Under the pieces are notes generated by a model that had not been told where the DNA came from, did no database searches, and saw nothing but the letters and a program-made list of their open reading frames with translations. Below are positions 1 through 6,086 of a DNA stretch of 13,194 nt, piece after piece. The translations under genes and the position numbers were made by a program. Source of the stretch: JBOHBN01 sp050698355. GTDB lineage: Bacteria; Actinomycetota; Actinomycetes; Streptosporangiales; WHST01. Within the stretch, counting starts at the first letter, position 1. Every line of letters begins with the position of its first letter. Location: NCBI GenBank assembly GCA_050698355.1, contig JBOHBN010000152.1, positions 1 to 13,194 on the forward strand. Reading direction: 5' to 3'.

Positions 1-1217
1 GCGTCCGGCCCCGGAGCTCCGGGCAGCGAGCCCGGGGTGCCCTCGGGAATGGCCAGGTCGGCATAGAGGTGCGGGGAGGTCGAGTACGTCTCCGCCGGCT
101 CGGCCAGGTCGAGTCCCAATTGGTTGCTGATGGCTCGCCACCTGGGCAGGTGCGCCCAGTCGACGAACGTCACTGCGGTGCCCGCGGCGCCGGCACGGCC
201 GCTGCGGCCCGTCCGGTGCAGGTACGCGTTCTCGTCCTCGGGGCAGTCGTAGTTGACGACGTGGGTGACGCTCTCGACGTCGAGGCCGCGGGCGGCGACG
301 TCGGTGGCGACGAGCACCTTGACCTGTTCGCTGCGGAAGTTTCGCAGCGCGCGCTCACGATCGCCCTGGCCGAGGTCGCCGTGCACAGCGGCCGCCTTGA
401 ACCCGCGGGCCTTGAGCTCGCTCGCGACCATGTCGGCGGCGACCCGGGTGCGGCAGAACACCATCGTGCGGCCGAGGCCCTCCGCCTGCAGGATGCGGGC
501 GAGAACCTCCGCCTTGTCCAGCTGGTGGGTGCGGTAGGCGAGGTGCCTGATCTCGGGGACGACCGCGTCGGCGGGGTCTCCCGCGCCCTGGACGTGCTCG
601 ACGTGCACCTGCGTGGCCTGCCGCAGGTAGTGCCGGGACAGGCTGACGACCTCGTTCGGCATGGTCGCCGAGAACAGTAGCGTCTGCCGGCCCGCGGGGG
701 TGAGCGCGATGATCCGTTCCACGTCCGGCAGGAAGCCGAGGTCGAGCATGCGGTCGGCCTCGTCGAGCACCAGCAGGCGTATGGCCGACAGGTCGAGCAC
801 CCCGCGCCCGGCGAGGTCGAGCAGCCGGCCCGGCGTGCCGACGACGACCTCCACGCCGCTGGCCAGGCCCTCGATCTGCGGTTCGTACGAACGTCCGCCG
901 TACACGGTGAGTATCCGAACGCCCCGGCTGCCGGACCCGGTCTCCAGGTCGCCCGCGACCTGCACAGCCAGCTCACGGGTGGGTACCACGACGAGTGCCT
1001 CGGGCAGGCCGCTGCCCGGGACGTTGATGCGCTGGAGCAGCGGCACGCCGAAGGCGATCGTCTTGCCGGTGCCGGTGGGTGCCTGACCGATGACGTCGTT
1101 GCCGGCGAGGGCGAGCGGGATGGTCAGCTCCTGCACCGGGAACGGCTGCGTGATGCCAACGGCTTCGAGCGCCTCGGCCGTCTGCGAATCGGCGCCGAGC
1201 TCGCGGAAGGTCTTGAT
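1..1217 (-). CDS. rhlE: DEAD-box ATP-dependent RNA helicase, 3' end beyond the window, apparent ATC start
   Basis: This gene encodes a superfamily 2 RNA helicase that would unwind RNA duplexes in the cytoplasm (ribosome assembly, mRNA decay or cold adaptation). Numbering from the ATC at 1217, I read the Q motif around residues 25-31 (PFPVQEL), motif I APTGTGKT at 46-53, PTREL, TPGR, DEAD at 152-155, SAT, ATDVAARGLD, and HRTGRSGRAG from 334. At least 405 codons are open to the left edge. The C-terminal extension is therefore incomplete. The start is odd: an in-frame stop lies at 1278-1280 and no ATG, GTG or TTG occurs before a GTG at 1134-1136, which is inside the Q motif. ATC at 1215-1217 lies 8 nt after GAGAGG and gives (M)KTFRELG, the N-terminus I expect for actinobacterial relatives. 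The gene diverges from the ferritin-like gene. The symbol rests on similarity and on shared gene order with M. tuberculosis Rv3211. Confidence 0.93.
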   Translation of the reverse strand, partial: MKTFRELGADSQTAEALEAVGITQPFPVQELTIPLALAGNDVIGQAPTGTGKTIAFGVPLLQRINVPGSGLPEALVVVPTRELAVQVAGDLETGSGSRGVRILTVYGGRSYEPQIEGLASGVEVVVGTPGRLLDLAGRGVLDLSAIRLLVLDEADRMLDLGFLPDVERIIALTPAGRQTLLFSATMPNEVVSLSRHYLRQATQVHVEHVQGAGDPADAVVPEIRHLAYRTHQLDKAEVLARILQAEGLGRTMVFCRTRVAADMVASELKARGFKAAAVHGDLGQGDRERALRNFRSEQVKVLVATDVAARGLDVESVTHVVNYDCPEDENAYLHRTGRSGRAGAAGTAVTFVDWAHLPRWRAISNQLGLDLAEPAETYSTSPHLYADLAIPEGTPGSLPGAPGPD

Positions 1218-1225
1218 AGCTGCTA

Positions 1226-1232
1226 CCTCTCT
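1226..1232 (-). promoter_or_regulatory. Shine-Dalgarno of the helicase gene
   Basis: The minus strand reads AGAGAGG here, followed by 8 nt and then ATC at 1217-1215. This spacing is what makes the non-standard ATC the best start for the helicase. No standard start codon lies in frame nearby. Confidence 0.55.
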
Positions 1233-1330
1233 GCTTGAAATGTCCGTACGGAACGAGCCGCGCGAACCGACGGAAGTCTAGCTGCCTGCGCATGTCCGCC
1301 GGTCAGGAGGGATCGGAGAGCCGGGGCGGC

Positions 1331-1336
1331 TACGCT
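1331..1336 (+). promoter_or_regulatory. -10 element of a leaderless promoter for the ferritin-like gene
   Basis: TACGCT fits the actinobacterial -10 pattern TANNNT. It is followed by exactly 7 nt and then the ATG at 1344, so transcription would begin at or next to the start codon. I see no convincing -35 element, which is common for leaderless promoters in this phylum. A purine-rich stretch around 1305-1315 is too far upstream to act as the ribosome binding site. Confidence 0.5.
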
Positions 1337-1343
1337 GCCGGAC

Positions 1344-2033
1344 ATGAGCGAGGAAGCGAAGGCGCCCGCGGAGGACGGGTCGTCCGAGCCCGCCGTGGCG
1401 GATCTGCTCGGGGTGCTCGCGTACGGGGAGCTCGTCGCCTTTGAGCGGCTCGCTGCCGACGCCCGGCTCGCTCCGTCGCTGGTCGACAAGGCGACGCTGG
1501 CCGAGCTGGCCGTGGTGGAGTTCCGGCACTGCGAACGGCTCGTCAACGCGCTCGCCGCGCGCGGTGTCGACCCCGAGCTCGCGATGCAACCGTTCGTACG
1601 ACCGCTGGAGGACTTCCACGCCCAGACGCCACCGGGGGACTGGCTGGAGAGCCTGGTCAAGGCGTACGTCGGCGATGGCCTGGCCAACGACTTCTACCGG
1701 GAGCTCGCCACGGTGCTCGACCCGGAGACCCGCGACCTCGTCGTCGGCGTGCTCGTCGACGAGGGCCACGCGGAGTTCGTCGTCGAGCGGGTATGCGGTG
1801 CGATCGAACGCGACCCGGCGGTGGCCGGCCGGCTCGCCCTCTGGGCCAGGCGGATCGTGGGCGAGGCGCTGGTCCAGGCGCAGCGGATCGCCGCCGACCG
1901 CGACGTGCTCGCCTCGCTCCTCGTGGGCGGCGACAATCCCGTCGGCGCGGACCTCGCCGAGCTCGGCAAGGTGTTCAACCGCCTGCTGGAGAACCACGGC
2001 CGCCGGATGGCCAGATTGGGCCTGTCCGCGTGA
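1344..2033 (+). CDS. Ferritin-like four-helix protein (MiaE-like family)
   Basis: This is a 229-residue, almost wholly helical soluble protein of the actinobacterial ferritin-like group related to the tRNA hydroxylase MiaE. Candidate metal ligands are E29 in the first core helix (LAYGEL), E59 and H62 in an ExxH motif (VEFRH), residues around E120 in the third helix, and D139, E140 and H142 (DEGH) in the fourth. The second site reads DxxH rather than a strict ExxH, so its metal ligation is uncertain. The substrate is unknown; a tRNA-modifying or other oxidase role would be inference from the family. The ATG at 1344 is supported by the leaderless -10 element 7 nt upstream. It diverges from the helicase gene and converges with DUF3107. 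It is the positional counterpart of M. tuberculosis Rv3210c as I remember that locus. Confidence 0.85.
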   Translation: MSEEAKAPAEDGSSEPAVADLLGVLAYGELVAFERLAADARLAPSLVDKATLAELAVVEFRHCERLVNALAARGVDPELAMQPFVRPLEDFHAQTPPGDWLESLVKAYVGDGLANDFYRELATVLDPETRDLVVGVLVDEGHAEFVVERVCGAIERDPAVAGRLALWARRIVGEALVQAQRIAADRDVLASLLVGGDNPVGADLAELGKVFNRLLENHGRRMARLGLSA

Positions 2034-2062
2034 GGACCGGTCACCGTTACTGACATCGGTGA

Positions 2063-2129
2063 TTCACACGGTGAACCCGAGAGGTCCGTCGGAACGTTCG
2101 GCCAGCGTTGACCGGCTTCACCGTGTGAA
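2063..2129. repeat. Inverted pair of 13-bp dyads between convergent genes
   Basis: TTCACACGGTGAA at 2063-2075 and its exact reverse complement TTCACCGTGTGAA at 2117-2129 form an inverted repeat with a 41-nt spacer. Each copy is itself a dyad (TTCAC, 3 nt, GTGAA). Further TCACCG and CGGTGA half-sites lie at 2041-2046 and 2057-2062. The array could fold into alternative hairpins or be a protein binding site. Its place between two convergent genes favours a role in transcript ends. Confidence 0.6.
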
Positions 2130-2134
2130 CCGGT
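2111..2134 (+). terminator. Hairpin, likely terminator of the ferritin-like gene
   Basis: The segment can fold as ACCGG, a bulged C, TTCAC, loop CGT, GTGAACCGGT: ten base pairs with one bulge and a 3-nt loop, about 78 nt after the stop codon at 2033. No T-run follows, which is normal for actinobacterial terminators. It shares sequence with the dyad array, so a regulatory role is an alternative. Confidence 0.4.
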
Positions 2135-2163
2135 TGGCCGATTCCTTGCGGGTCGGTACCCCG

Positions 2164-2182
2164 CACGCCGCTACGCGGCGTG
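2164..2182 (-). terminator. Perfect 8-bp hairpin, likely terminator of DUF3107
   Basis: CACGCCGC, loop TAC, GCGGCGTG is a perfect GC-rich stem with a 3-nt loop. On the minus strand it begins 13 nt after the DUF3107 stop codon. It has no T-tract but is strong and well placed to end the TetR-DUF3107 transcript. Being symmetric, it may also stop read-through from the ferritin-like gene. Confidence 0.55.
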
Positions 2183-2195
2183 TCACTAGCCGTGA

Positions 2196-2423
2196 CTAGA
2201 TGTTGGCGAAGCCCACCCGTCGCCCGGTCTGCTCACCGATCTCGACGTAGGCGACCCGCTGGGCCGGTACGACGACGCGGCGGCCACGGTGGTCATCGAG
2301 CACGAGCATGCCCTCTGAGTCCGCCAGCGCGTCTGACACCGCCTGCTGCACCGAGTCCGACGTTCCCTCGTACTCGATGACGAGCTCGCGGGCGGCGTGC
2401 TGCACGCCGATCTTGACCTCCAC
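2196..2423 (-). CDS. DUF3107 family small protein
   Basis: This is a 75-residue protein of the actinobacterial DUF3107 family (M. tuberculosis Rv3208A / TB9.4 group), whose biochemical role is unknown. The sequence opens VEVKIGVQHAARELVIEYEG and ends with the characteristic RVAYVEIG and RRVGF segments. I chose GTG at 2423 because AAGGAG lies 6 nt before it and the protein then starts at the same point as relatives (MEVKIG). An ATG at 2441 would add six residues that encode the Shine-Dalgarno itself. It lies 55 nt downstream of the TetR stop on the same strand, so the two are probably co-transcribed, the same pairing as Rv3208-Rv3208A. Confidence 0.88.
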   Translation of the reverse strand: MEVKIGVQHAARELVIEYEGTSDSVQQAVSDALADSEGMLVLDDHRGRRVVVPAQRVAYVEIGEQTGRRVGFANI

Positions 2424-2478
2424 AGGCCTCTCCTTAGACATGGTCGGGGTATGGGTGCAGGCTACCCAGACGTGGTGA

Positions 2479-3075
2479 TCACGACGTGCGCGGCCAGCCG
2501 CTGATGCCCCGCCAGGCCAGCCGGGCCAGCAGGTCGACGGCCTCCTGCTTGGACATGGTGTCGCGGACGCTCAGCCAGTAGCGCGCGCTGGTCTCGGCGT
2601 TGCCGACGAGGCCGTTGGCGAGCAGCCGGGCGGACTCGGGCGGGACGCCGGTGTCGTCGGCGATGACCTGCGCGACCAGGTCGGCGCAGGTGCGCATCGC
2701 TCCTTCGAGCCGTTCGCGTACCTCCGGCTTGCTGCGCAGGTCGGACTCGAACACGAGCCGGAACGCTTCGCCCTCGTGCTCGACGAAGTCGAAGAACGCG
2801 GCGAACGTGGCGACCACCCGCAGCTTGTTGTCGCTCGTCGAACGCAACGCGTCCCGTACGCGGGTGACCAGCTCGTCGGTGTGCTCCTCGATCAGCGCGA
2901 GGTACAGGTCGAACTTGCCGGGGAAGTGCTGGTACAGCACCGGCTTGCTGACCCCGGCGCGCTCTGCGATCTCGTCCATCGCCGCCGCGTGGTAGCCGTG
3001 CGACACGAACACCTCGCGGGCCGCCTCGAGCAGCTGCTTACGCCTCGCCGTGCGCGGCATCCGGGTGATCGGCAC
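2479..3075 (-). CDS. TetR family transcriptional regulator
   Basis: This is a 198-residue DNA-binding repressor of the TetR family. The N-terminal helix-turn-helix spans about residues 15-60, with the conserved pattern AAREVFVSHGYHAAAMDEIA then GVSKPVLYQHFPGKFDLY. The C-terminal ligand and dimerisation domain is helical and of usual length; its ligand cannot be read from sequence. The GTG at 3075 is preferred because TACGAT on the minus strand lies 6 nt before it, a leaderless arrangement; ATG at 3060 is the alternative. It is followed by DUF3107 in the same direction and preceded by a small acidic protein gene ending 22 nt upstream. By gene order it is the counterpart of M. tuberculosis Rv3208. 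Confidence 0.93.
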   Translation of the reverse strand: MPITRMPRTARRKQLLEAAREVFVSHGYHAAAMDEIAERAGVSKPVLYQHFPGKFDLYLALIEEHTDELVTRVRDALRSTSDNKLRVVATFAAFFDFVEHEGEAFRLVFESDLRSKPEVRERLEGAMRTCADLVAQVIADDTGVPPESARLLANGLVGNAETSARYWLSVRDTMSKQEAVDLLARLAWRGISGWPRTS

Positions 3076-3081
3076 CCGGTC

Positions 3082-3087
3082 ATCGTA
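3082..3087 (-). promoter_or_regulatory. -10 element of a leaderless TetR promoter
   Basis: The minus strand reads TACGAT (TANNNT), then 6 nt, then GTG at 3075. Transcription would start at the GTG. The element lies in the 22-bp gap after the small acidic gene, so the regulator could be made both from its own start and by read-through. Confidence 0.42.
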
Positions 3088-3097
3088 TAGGCATGGG

Positions 3098-3298
3098 TCA
3101 GCGGTATTCGTCGTCCTCGTCGTGCTGCACCTCTTGGTCCTGGTCCCACGCGTCGGCGGGATCGACGTTCTCCGGCAGCGGGCGGCTGTAGGACGCCTGG
3201 GACTCCCCGGTGCTCGCGTCGCGGCGCTGCTCGGCGGCGTCCGCCTCGTTGACCTCCGGGTTCGAGCCGGTGGTGTCGAGCGTGGAATCCTCGGACAT
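3098..3298 (-). CDS. Small acidic, probably disordered protein of unknown function
   Basis: This is a 66-residue protein I cannot assign to a named family. It is very rich in Asp, Glu, Gln, Ser and Asn, has no Cys, no membrane segment and no signal peptide, and ends in an acidic DEDDEYR tail. It holds two similar segments, EVNEADAAEQRRDA and NVDPADAWDQDQEV, both fitting V-x-x-A-D-A-x-x-Q; short actinobacterial proteins with this ADAxxQ pattern exist, but I know no function. The ATG at 3298 is preceded by GGAG with 5 nt spacing, which supports a real gene. It diverges from the HIT gene across 49 bp, and its putative -10 overlaps that of HIT. TetR follows 22 nt downstream. Confidence 0.72.
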   Translation of the reverse strand: MSEDSTLDTTGSNPEVNEADAAEQRRDASTGESQASYSRPLPENVDPADAWDQDQEVQHDEDDEYR

Positions 3299-3330
3299 CG
3301 GGTCTCCGTTCCGGCTGCGGCGAACAGTGC

Positions 3331-3336
3331 ACCCTA
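3331..3336 (-). promoter_or_regulatory. Putative -10 of the small acidic protein gene
   Basis: The minus strand reads TAGGGT. Transcription starting near 3324 would give a leader of roughly 25 nt containing the GGAG before ATG at 3298. It shares two base pairs with the HIT -10 on the other strand. Confidence 0.3.
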
Positions 3337-3340
3337 TGCT
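3335..3340 (+). promoter_or_regulatory. -10 element of a leaderless HIT-gene promoter
   Basis: TATGCT is followed by 7 nt and then GTG at 3348, and no Shine-Dalgarno precedes that codon. This fits a leaderless message beginning at the GTG. No clear -35 is visible. Confidence 0.48.
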
Positions 3341-3347
3341 CGCACGG

Positions 3348-3761
3348 GTGAGCGGATGTGTCTTCTGCGAGATCGTCGCGGGTACCCACGGGGCGGACGT
3401 GGTCTACGAGGACGGCGACACGATGGCGTTCCTGGACGCGCGGCCGGTGTTCAAGGGGCACGTCCTGGTCGTGCCGCGTGACCACGTCGAGACGATGGAG
3501 ACGCTGCCGGCGGCCCGGATGGGCGGCTACTTCGGCGCCGTGCAGCGGCTCGCGACCGCGGCGCGGGTCGGGCTGGAGGCGCAGGGCACGTTCGTGGCGG
3601 TCAACAACGTCGTCAGCCAGAGCGTGCCGCACCTGCACGTGCACGTCGTGCCCCGTACCAAGGGCGACGGCCTGCGCGGGTTCTTCTGGCCGCGCACCAA
3701 GTACGCCTCGGCGGAGGAGTCAGCCGGGTACGCTACGCGCGTGCGCGCTGCGCTCCAGTAG
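3348..3761 (+). CDS. HIT family nucleotide hydrolase
   Basis: This is a 137-residue histidine-triad protein, a family that hydrolyses or transfers nucleotidyl groups (AMP-lysine, AMP-amidates, dinucleotide polyphosphates). The triad HLHVH occupies residues 95-99 (PHLHVHVVP). An N-terminal CVFC pair, the VFKGHVLVVPRDHV strand, and a NN pair at 86-87 are typical of the family. The natural substrate cannot be deduced. GTG at 3348 is chosen for the leaderless -10 element; ATG at 3336 would add four residues and lies inside that -10. The 3' end overlaps the LigD polymerase gene on the other strand by 42 bp, tail to tail. Confidence 0.92.
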   Translation: MSGCVFCEIVAGTHGADVVYEDGDTMAFLDARPVFKGHVLVVPRDHVETMETLPAARMGGYFGAVQRLATAARVGLEAQGTFVAVNNVVSQSVPHLHVHVVPRTKGDGLRGFFWPRTKYASAEESAGYATRVRAALQ

Positions 3762-4640
3762 CGGCGCGAACAGGTCGCCGCGACTGTCCACGCGGGCCAG
3801 CACCTGGTCGCTCTCGAACCGCAGGTCGGCGGGACTGCGGCAGCCCTCGACCTCGTCCCAGTCGACCGGCGTGGAGACCGTGGGCGCGGGGGCGGCACGC
3901 AGCGAGTACGGCGCGACGGTGGTCTTCGCCGCGTTGTTCTGGCTCCAGTCGATGAACACCTTGCCGCGCCGCAGCGACTTGTCCATCCGCGACACGACGA
4001 GGTCCTTGTGCGCGCGCTCCAGCCGCTCGGCCAGGGACTTCGCGTACGCCGACGTCCGGGTGGACGCCGCCTCCCGCACGGGCACGTAGAGCTGCAGGCC
4101 CTTGCGCCCGCTGGTCTTCGGCCAGGCGTCGAACCCGTCGCGGGCGAGCGCCTCGCGCAGCAGGCAGGCGACCTGGCAGCACGCCACGATGTCGGCCGGC
4201 GCGCCGGGATCGAGGTCGAAGACGAGCAGGTCGGCGTCGTGCGCGCCCCCGCGTGGCCCCACGCGCCATTGCGGGACGTGTAGCTCCAGCGCGGCGAGAT
4301 TGGCGCACCATACGAGCGTGGGCAGGTCGTCGAGCACGACGTACCGCAGCGTCTCCCTGCCCATGCTGCTGCCGGGGCTGGGCAGCTCCTCGGTGCGCAC
4401 CCAGTCAGGGGTGTGCACCGGGGCGTTCTTCTCGAAGAAAGGCTCGGCGTCGACGCCGTCGGGGTAGCGCTTGCGGGTGAGCGGACGGCTCGCCACGTGC
4501 GGCAGCAGGACCGGCGCGATCCGCGAGTAGTACTCGATCACCTCGCCCTTGGTGAACCCCGCCTCCGGGTACAGCACCTTGGCCAGGTTGGAGAGCTTCA
4601 GAGTCCGCCCCTCCACCCGCACCGGCTGGCTACTGCTCAC
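3720..4640 (-). CDS. ligD: Stand-alone LigD polymerase/primase domain protein (non-homologous end joining)
   Basis: This 306-residue protein is the archaeo-eukaryotic primase-type polymerase that fills or extends ends during bacterial end joining. The N-terminus reads LSNLAKVLYP then RPLTRKRYPDGV. The metal-binding pair is D142 and D144 (VFDLDPG), the KTSGRKGLQ loop is at 176-183, and the third carboxylate is D231 (VFIDWSQN). Where many LigD polymerases have KGLH, this has Q183, possibly at the position of an active-site His. No ligase or phosphoesterase domain is attached. The GTG at 4640 overlaps the ligase gene by 11 nt and has a GAGGTG Shine-Dalgarno, so translation is probably coupled. 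The ligase next door and ku at 10344 are its expected partners. Confidence 0.93.
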   Translation of the reverse strand: MSSSQPVRVEGRTLKLSNLAKVLYPEAGFTKGEVIEYYSRIAPVLLPHVASRPLTRKRYPDGVDAEPFFEKNAPVHTPDWVRTEELPSPGSSMGRETLRYVVLDDLPTLVWCANLAALELHVPQWRVGPRGGAHDADLLVFDLDPGAPADIVACCQVACLLREALARDGFDAWPKTSGRKGLQLYVPVREAASTRTSAYAKSLAERLERAHKDLVVSRMDKSLRRGKVFIDWSQNNAAKTTVAPYSLRAAPAPTVSTPVDWDEVEGCRSPADLRFESDQVLARVDSRGDLFAPLLERSAHARSVPG

Positions 4641-5601
4641 CGTTCACCTCGCCCGGGTCCACGTCTGGCCGTAGGCCGCGCCAGACCGCCGAGCGTAGCC
4701 GCCTGCGGTCCCGCGTCCACCCGGTGTACTCCACCTCCGCGACCCGCACCGGGTCGACCCAGTGCACGACCCGCTCGGCGGCGCGCTCGAGCTGCCCGCG
4801 CAGTGGGCTGTCGGGCGCCTCGTCCGCCGCCAGCAGCGCGTGCAGATCGTCCAGCATCCGGTCGGTGAACCCGGTGCCGACCTGCCCGACGTGCCGGAGT
4901 TGCCCGTCCGCGTCCGGCAGCGCGAGCACGAGCGCCCCGATCGTGCCGGCGCGCCTGCCCTCGCCGGGCAGCCAGCCCGCGACGAGCACATCCCGGGTCC
5001 TGGCGTGCTTCTTCTTGCGCCAGGTGTCGACGCGCTTGCCCGGCACGTACGGCGAGTCGAGCCGCTTGGCGACCACGCCCTCCAGCCCCAGCTCGCGCGT
5101 GGCCGCCAGCAGGTCGGCGCCGTGGCCGGTGGTGTACGGCGGGACCTGCGCTCCCGCGACGTCGTCCAGCTGCAGCCCGTCGAGCAGCTCGCGCCTCGCC
5201 TGGTACGGCAGTTCCAGCGTGTCGTGGCCGTCCAGGTGCAGCAGGTCGAACAGCACGTACGCGACCTGCACGGTGCGCCGCGCGCGGCGGACGTCGGTCT
5301 CCCGGGTGAGGTGGATGCGCCGTTGCAGCAGCCCGAAGTCGGGCCGGCCCTGCTCGTTGAACGCGACGACCTCGCCGTCCAGGGTGGCGCTGGCGCGCAG
5401 CCGGTCGCCGAGCACCGACAGTTCGGGATAGCTGGCCGTGACGAGGTTGCCGAGCCGGCTCCACAGCCGCACCTCGCCGGCCCCGAGACACGCGACGACC
5501 CGGACCCCGTCCCACTTCGGCTCGAACGCCCAGCGCTCGTCGTCGCCTGGCAGCTCGCCGGGGACGGCGAGCATGGGCGGCACGAACGGCGGTACGGGCA
5601 C
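4630..5601 (-). CDS. ligD: Stand-alone ATP-dependent DNA ligase (LigD ligase domain)
   Basis: This 323-residue ligase seals nicks or breaks using ATP. The adenylation domain holds the nucleophilic lysine K29 in EPKWDGVR, DGEVVAF at 75-81, YVLFDLLHLDG, EGVVAKR at 174-180 and the Lys-rich motif V WRKKK at 194-198. The OB-fold follows from about 203, with HVGQVGTGF and a final EVEYTGWTRDRRLR. The length matches a LigD ligase module alone, with no polymerase or phosphoesterase fused. GTG at 5601 is chosen because GGGGAG precedes it by 6 nt and it lies 2 nt after the upstream stop; longer readings run back through the channel gene. It overlaps the polymerase gene by 11 nt. Confidence 0.93.
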   Translation of the reverse strand: MPVPPFVPPMLAVPGELPGDDERWAFEPKWDGVRVVACLGAGEVRLWSRLGNLVTASYPELSVLGDRLRASATLDGEVVAFNEQGRPDFGLLQRRIHLTRETDVRRARRTVQVAYVLFDLLHLDGHDTLELPYQARRELLDGLQLDDVAGAQVPPYTTGHGADLLAATRELGLEGVVAKRLDSPYVPGKRVDTWRKKKHARTRDVLVAGWLPGEGRRAGTIGALVLALPDADGQLRHVGQVGTGFTDRMLDDLHALLAADEAPDSPLRGQLERAAERVVHWVDPVRVAEVEYTGWTRDRRRLRSAVWRGLRPDVDPGEVNGEQ

Positions 5602-5603
5602 GA

Positions 5604-6086
5604 TCAGCTCCCCACGCGGCCCGCGCCCCGTCCCATCGGGGCAGCGAGCAGCCGGCCGCCGCGGACCGCGTATGTCCAGATGAGGCTGAACGCGATCGCG
5701 GCGAGCGTGAGGTTCGTGCTGTAGAGCGCGGCGGCCACGTGCGCGTTCGCTCCGCCCTCCGCCAGGTAGCCGGAAACCAGCGCGGTGGGGAACGGGAGCA
5801 TCGCGGTCCACAACAGGAGCAGCAGGTTGAGAAACAGCAGGGTGCGGTCGGGCCTGACGATTTGCCGGAACATCGAGTGATGGTTCACCCACATGATGCC
5901 GATGACGAGGAAGCTGGTGAGGTACGCGCCGAACTGCGGCCACTCGTGCAGCAGGCGCGGCCACAGCTCGCCCTCCGCGATGTCCTCCGGAACTTTCAGC
6001 TCGAGGACGAGCAGCGTGATCGCGATCGCGAACACCCCGTCGCTGAACGCCTCGATGCGGGCGGTCTCATTGTCGCGTCCCGCCAC
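5604..6086 (-). CDS. TMEM175 (DUF1211) family membrane protein, short at the C-terminus
   Basis: This inner-membrane protein carries the signature RIEAFSDGVFAIAITLLVL at residues 10-28, known from TMEM175-type potassium channels. Helices are visible at about 15-30, 50-68, 82-100 and 115-140, with a WVNHH segment at 66-70. From memory, bacterial members have six helices and about 200 residues; this one has about four and stops after a Gly/Arg-rich tail, so it may be truncated or inactive as a channel. GTG at 6086 is preferred because GGAGAG lies 9 nt upstream; GTG at 6110 and ATG at 6128 are alternatives, and the frame is open to 6245. The ligase start follows 2 nt after the stop, and the ligase Shine-Dalgarno lies inside this gene. 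Confidence 0.8.
   Translation of the reverse strand: MAGRDNETARIEAFSDGVFAIAITLLVLELKVPEDIAEGELWPRLLHEWPQFGAYLTSFLVIGIMWVNHHSMFRQIVRPDRTLLFLNLLLLLWTAMLPFPTALVSGYLAEGGANAHVAAALYSTNLTLAAIAFSLIWTYAVRGGRLLAAPMGRGAGRVGS

Noticed and set aside
1242..1251. Perfect palindrome TCCGTACGGA in the helicase leader
   Set aside because: Short, and CGTACG is frequent in this GC-rich sequence; not strong enough alone to call an operator.
973..1293. Possible frameshift at the helicase 5' end, since an ATG at 1293 opens another frame
   Set aside because: The helicase frame already gives a complete and expected N-terminus from the ATC at 1217. The other frame encodes no helicase sequence upstream, so a frameshift is not needed.
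2041..2134. PHO-box-like GTTCACC repeats that might link to phosphate control of ugp
   Set aside because: The repeats lie between two convergent genes and about 4 kb from ugpB. No such repeats are seen in 6129-6274 upstream of ugpB. The symmetry is inverted rather than the direct repeats of a PHO box.
4762..5724. A 320-codon plus-strand open frame opposite the ligase
   Set aside because: Antisense of a ligase with all motifs intact; composition typical of a shadow frame.
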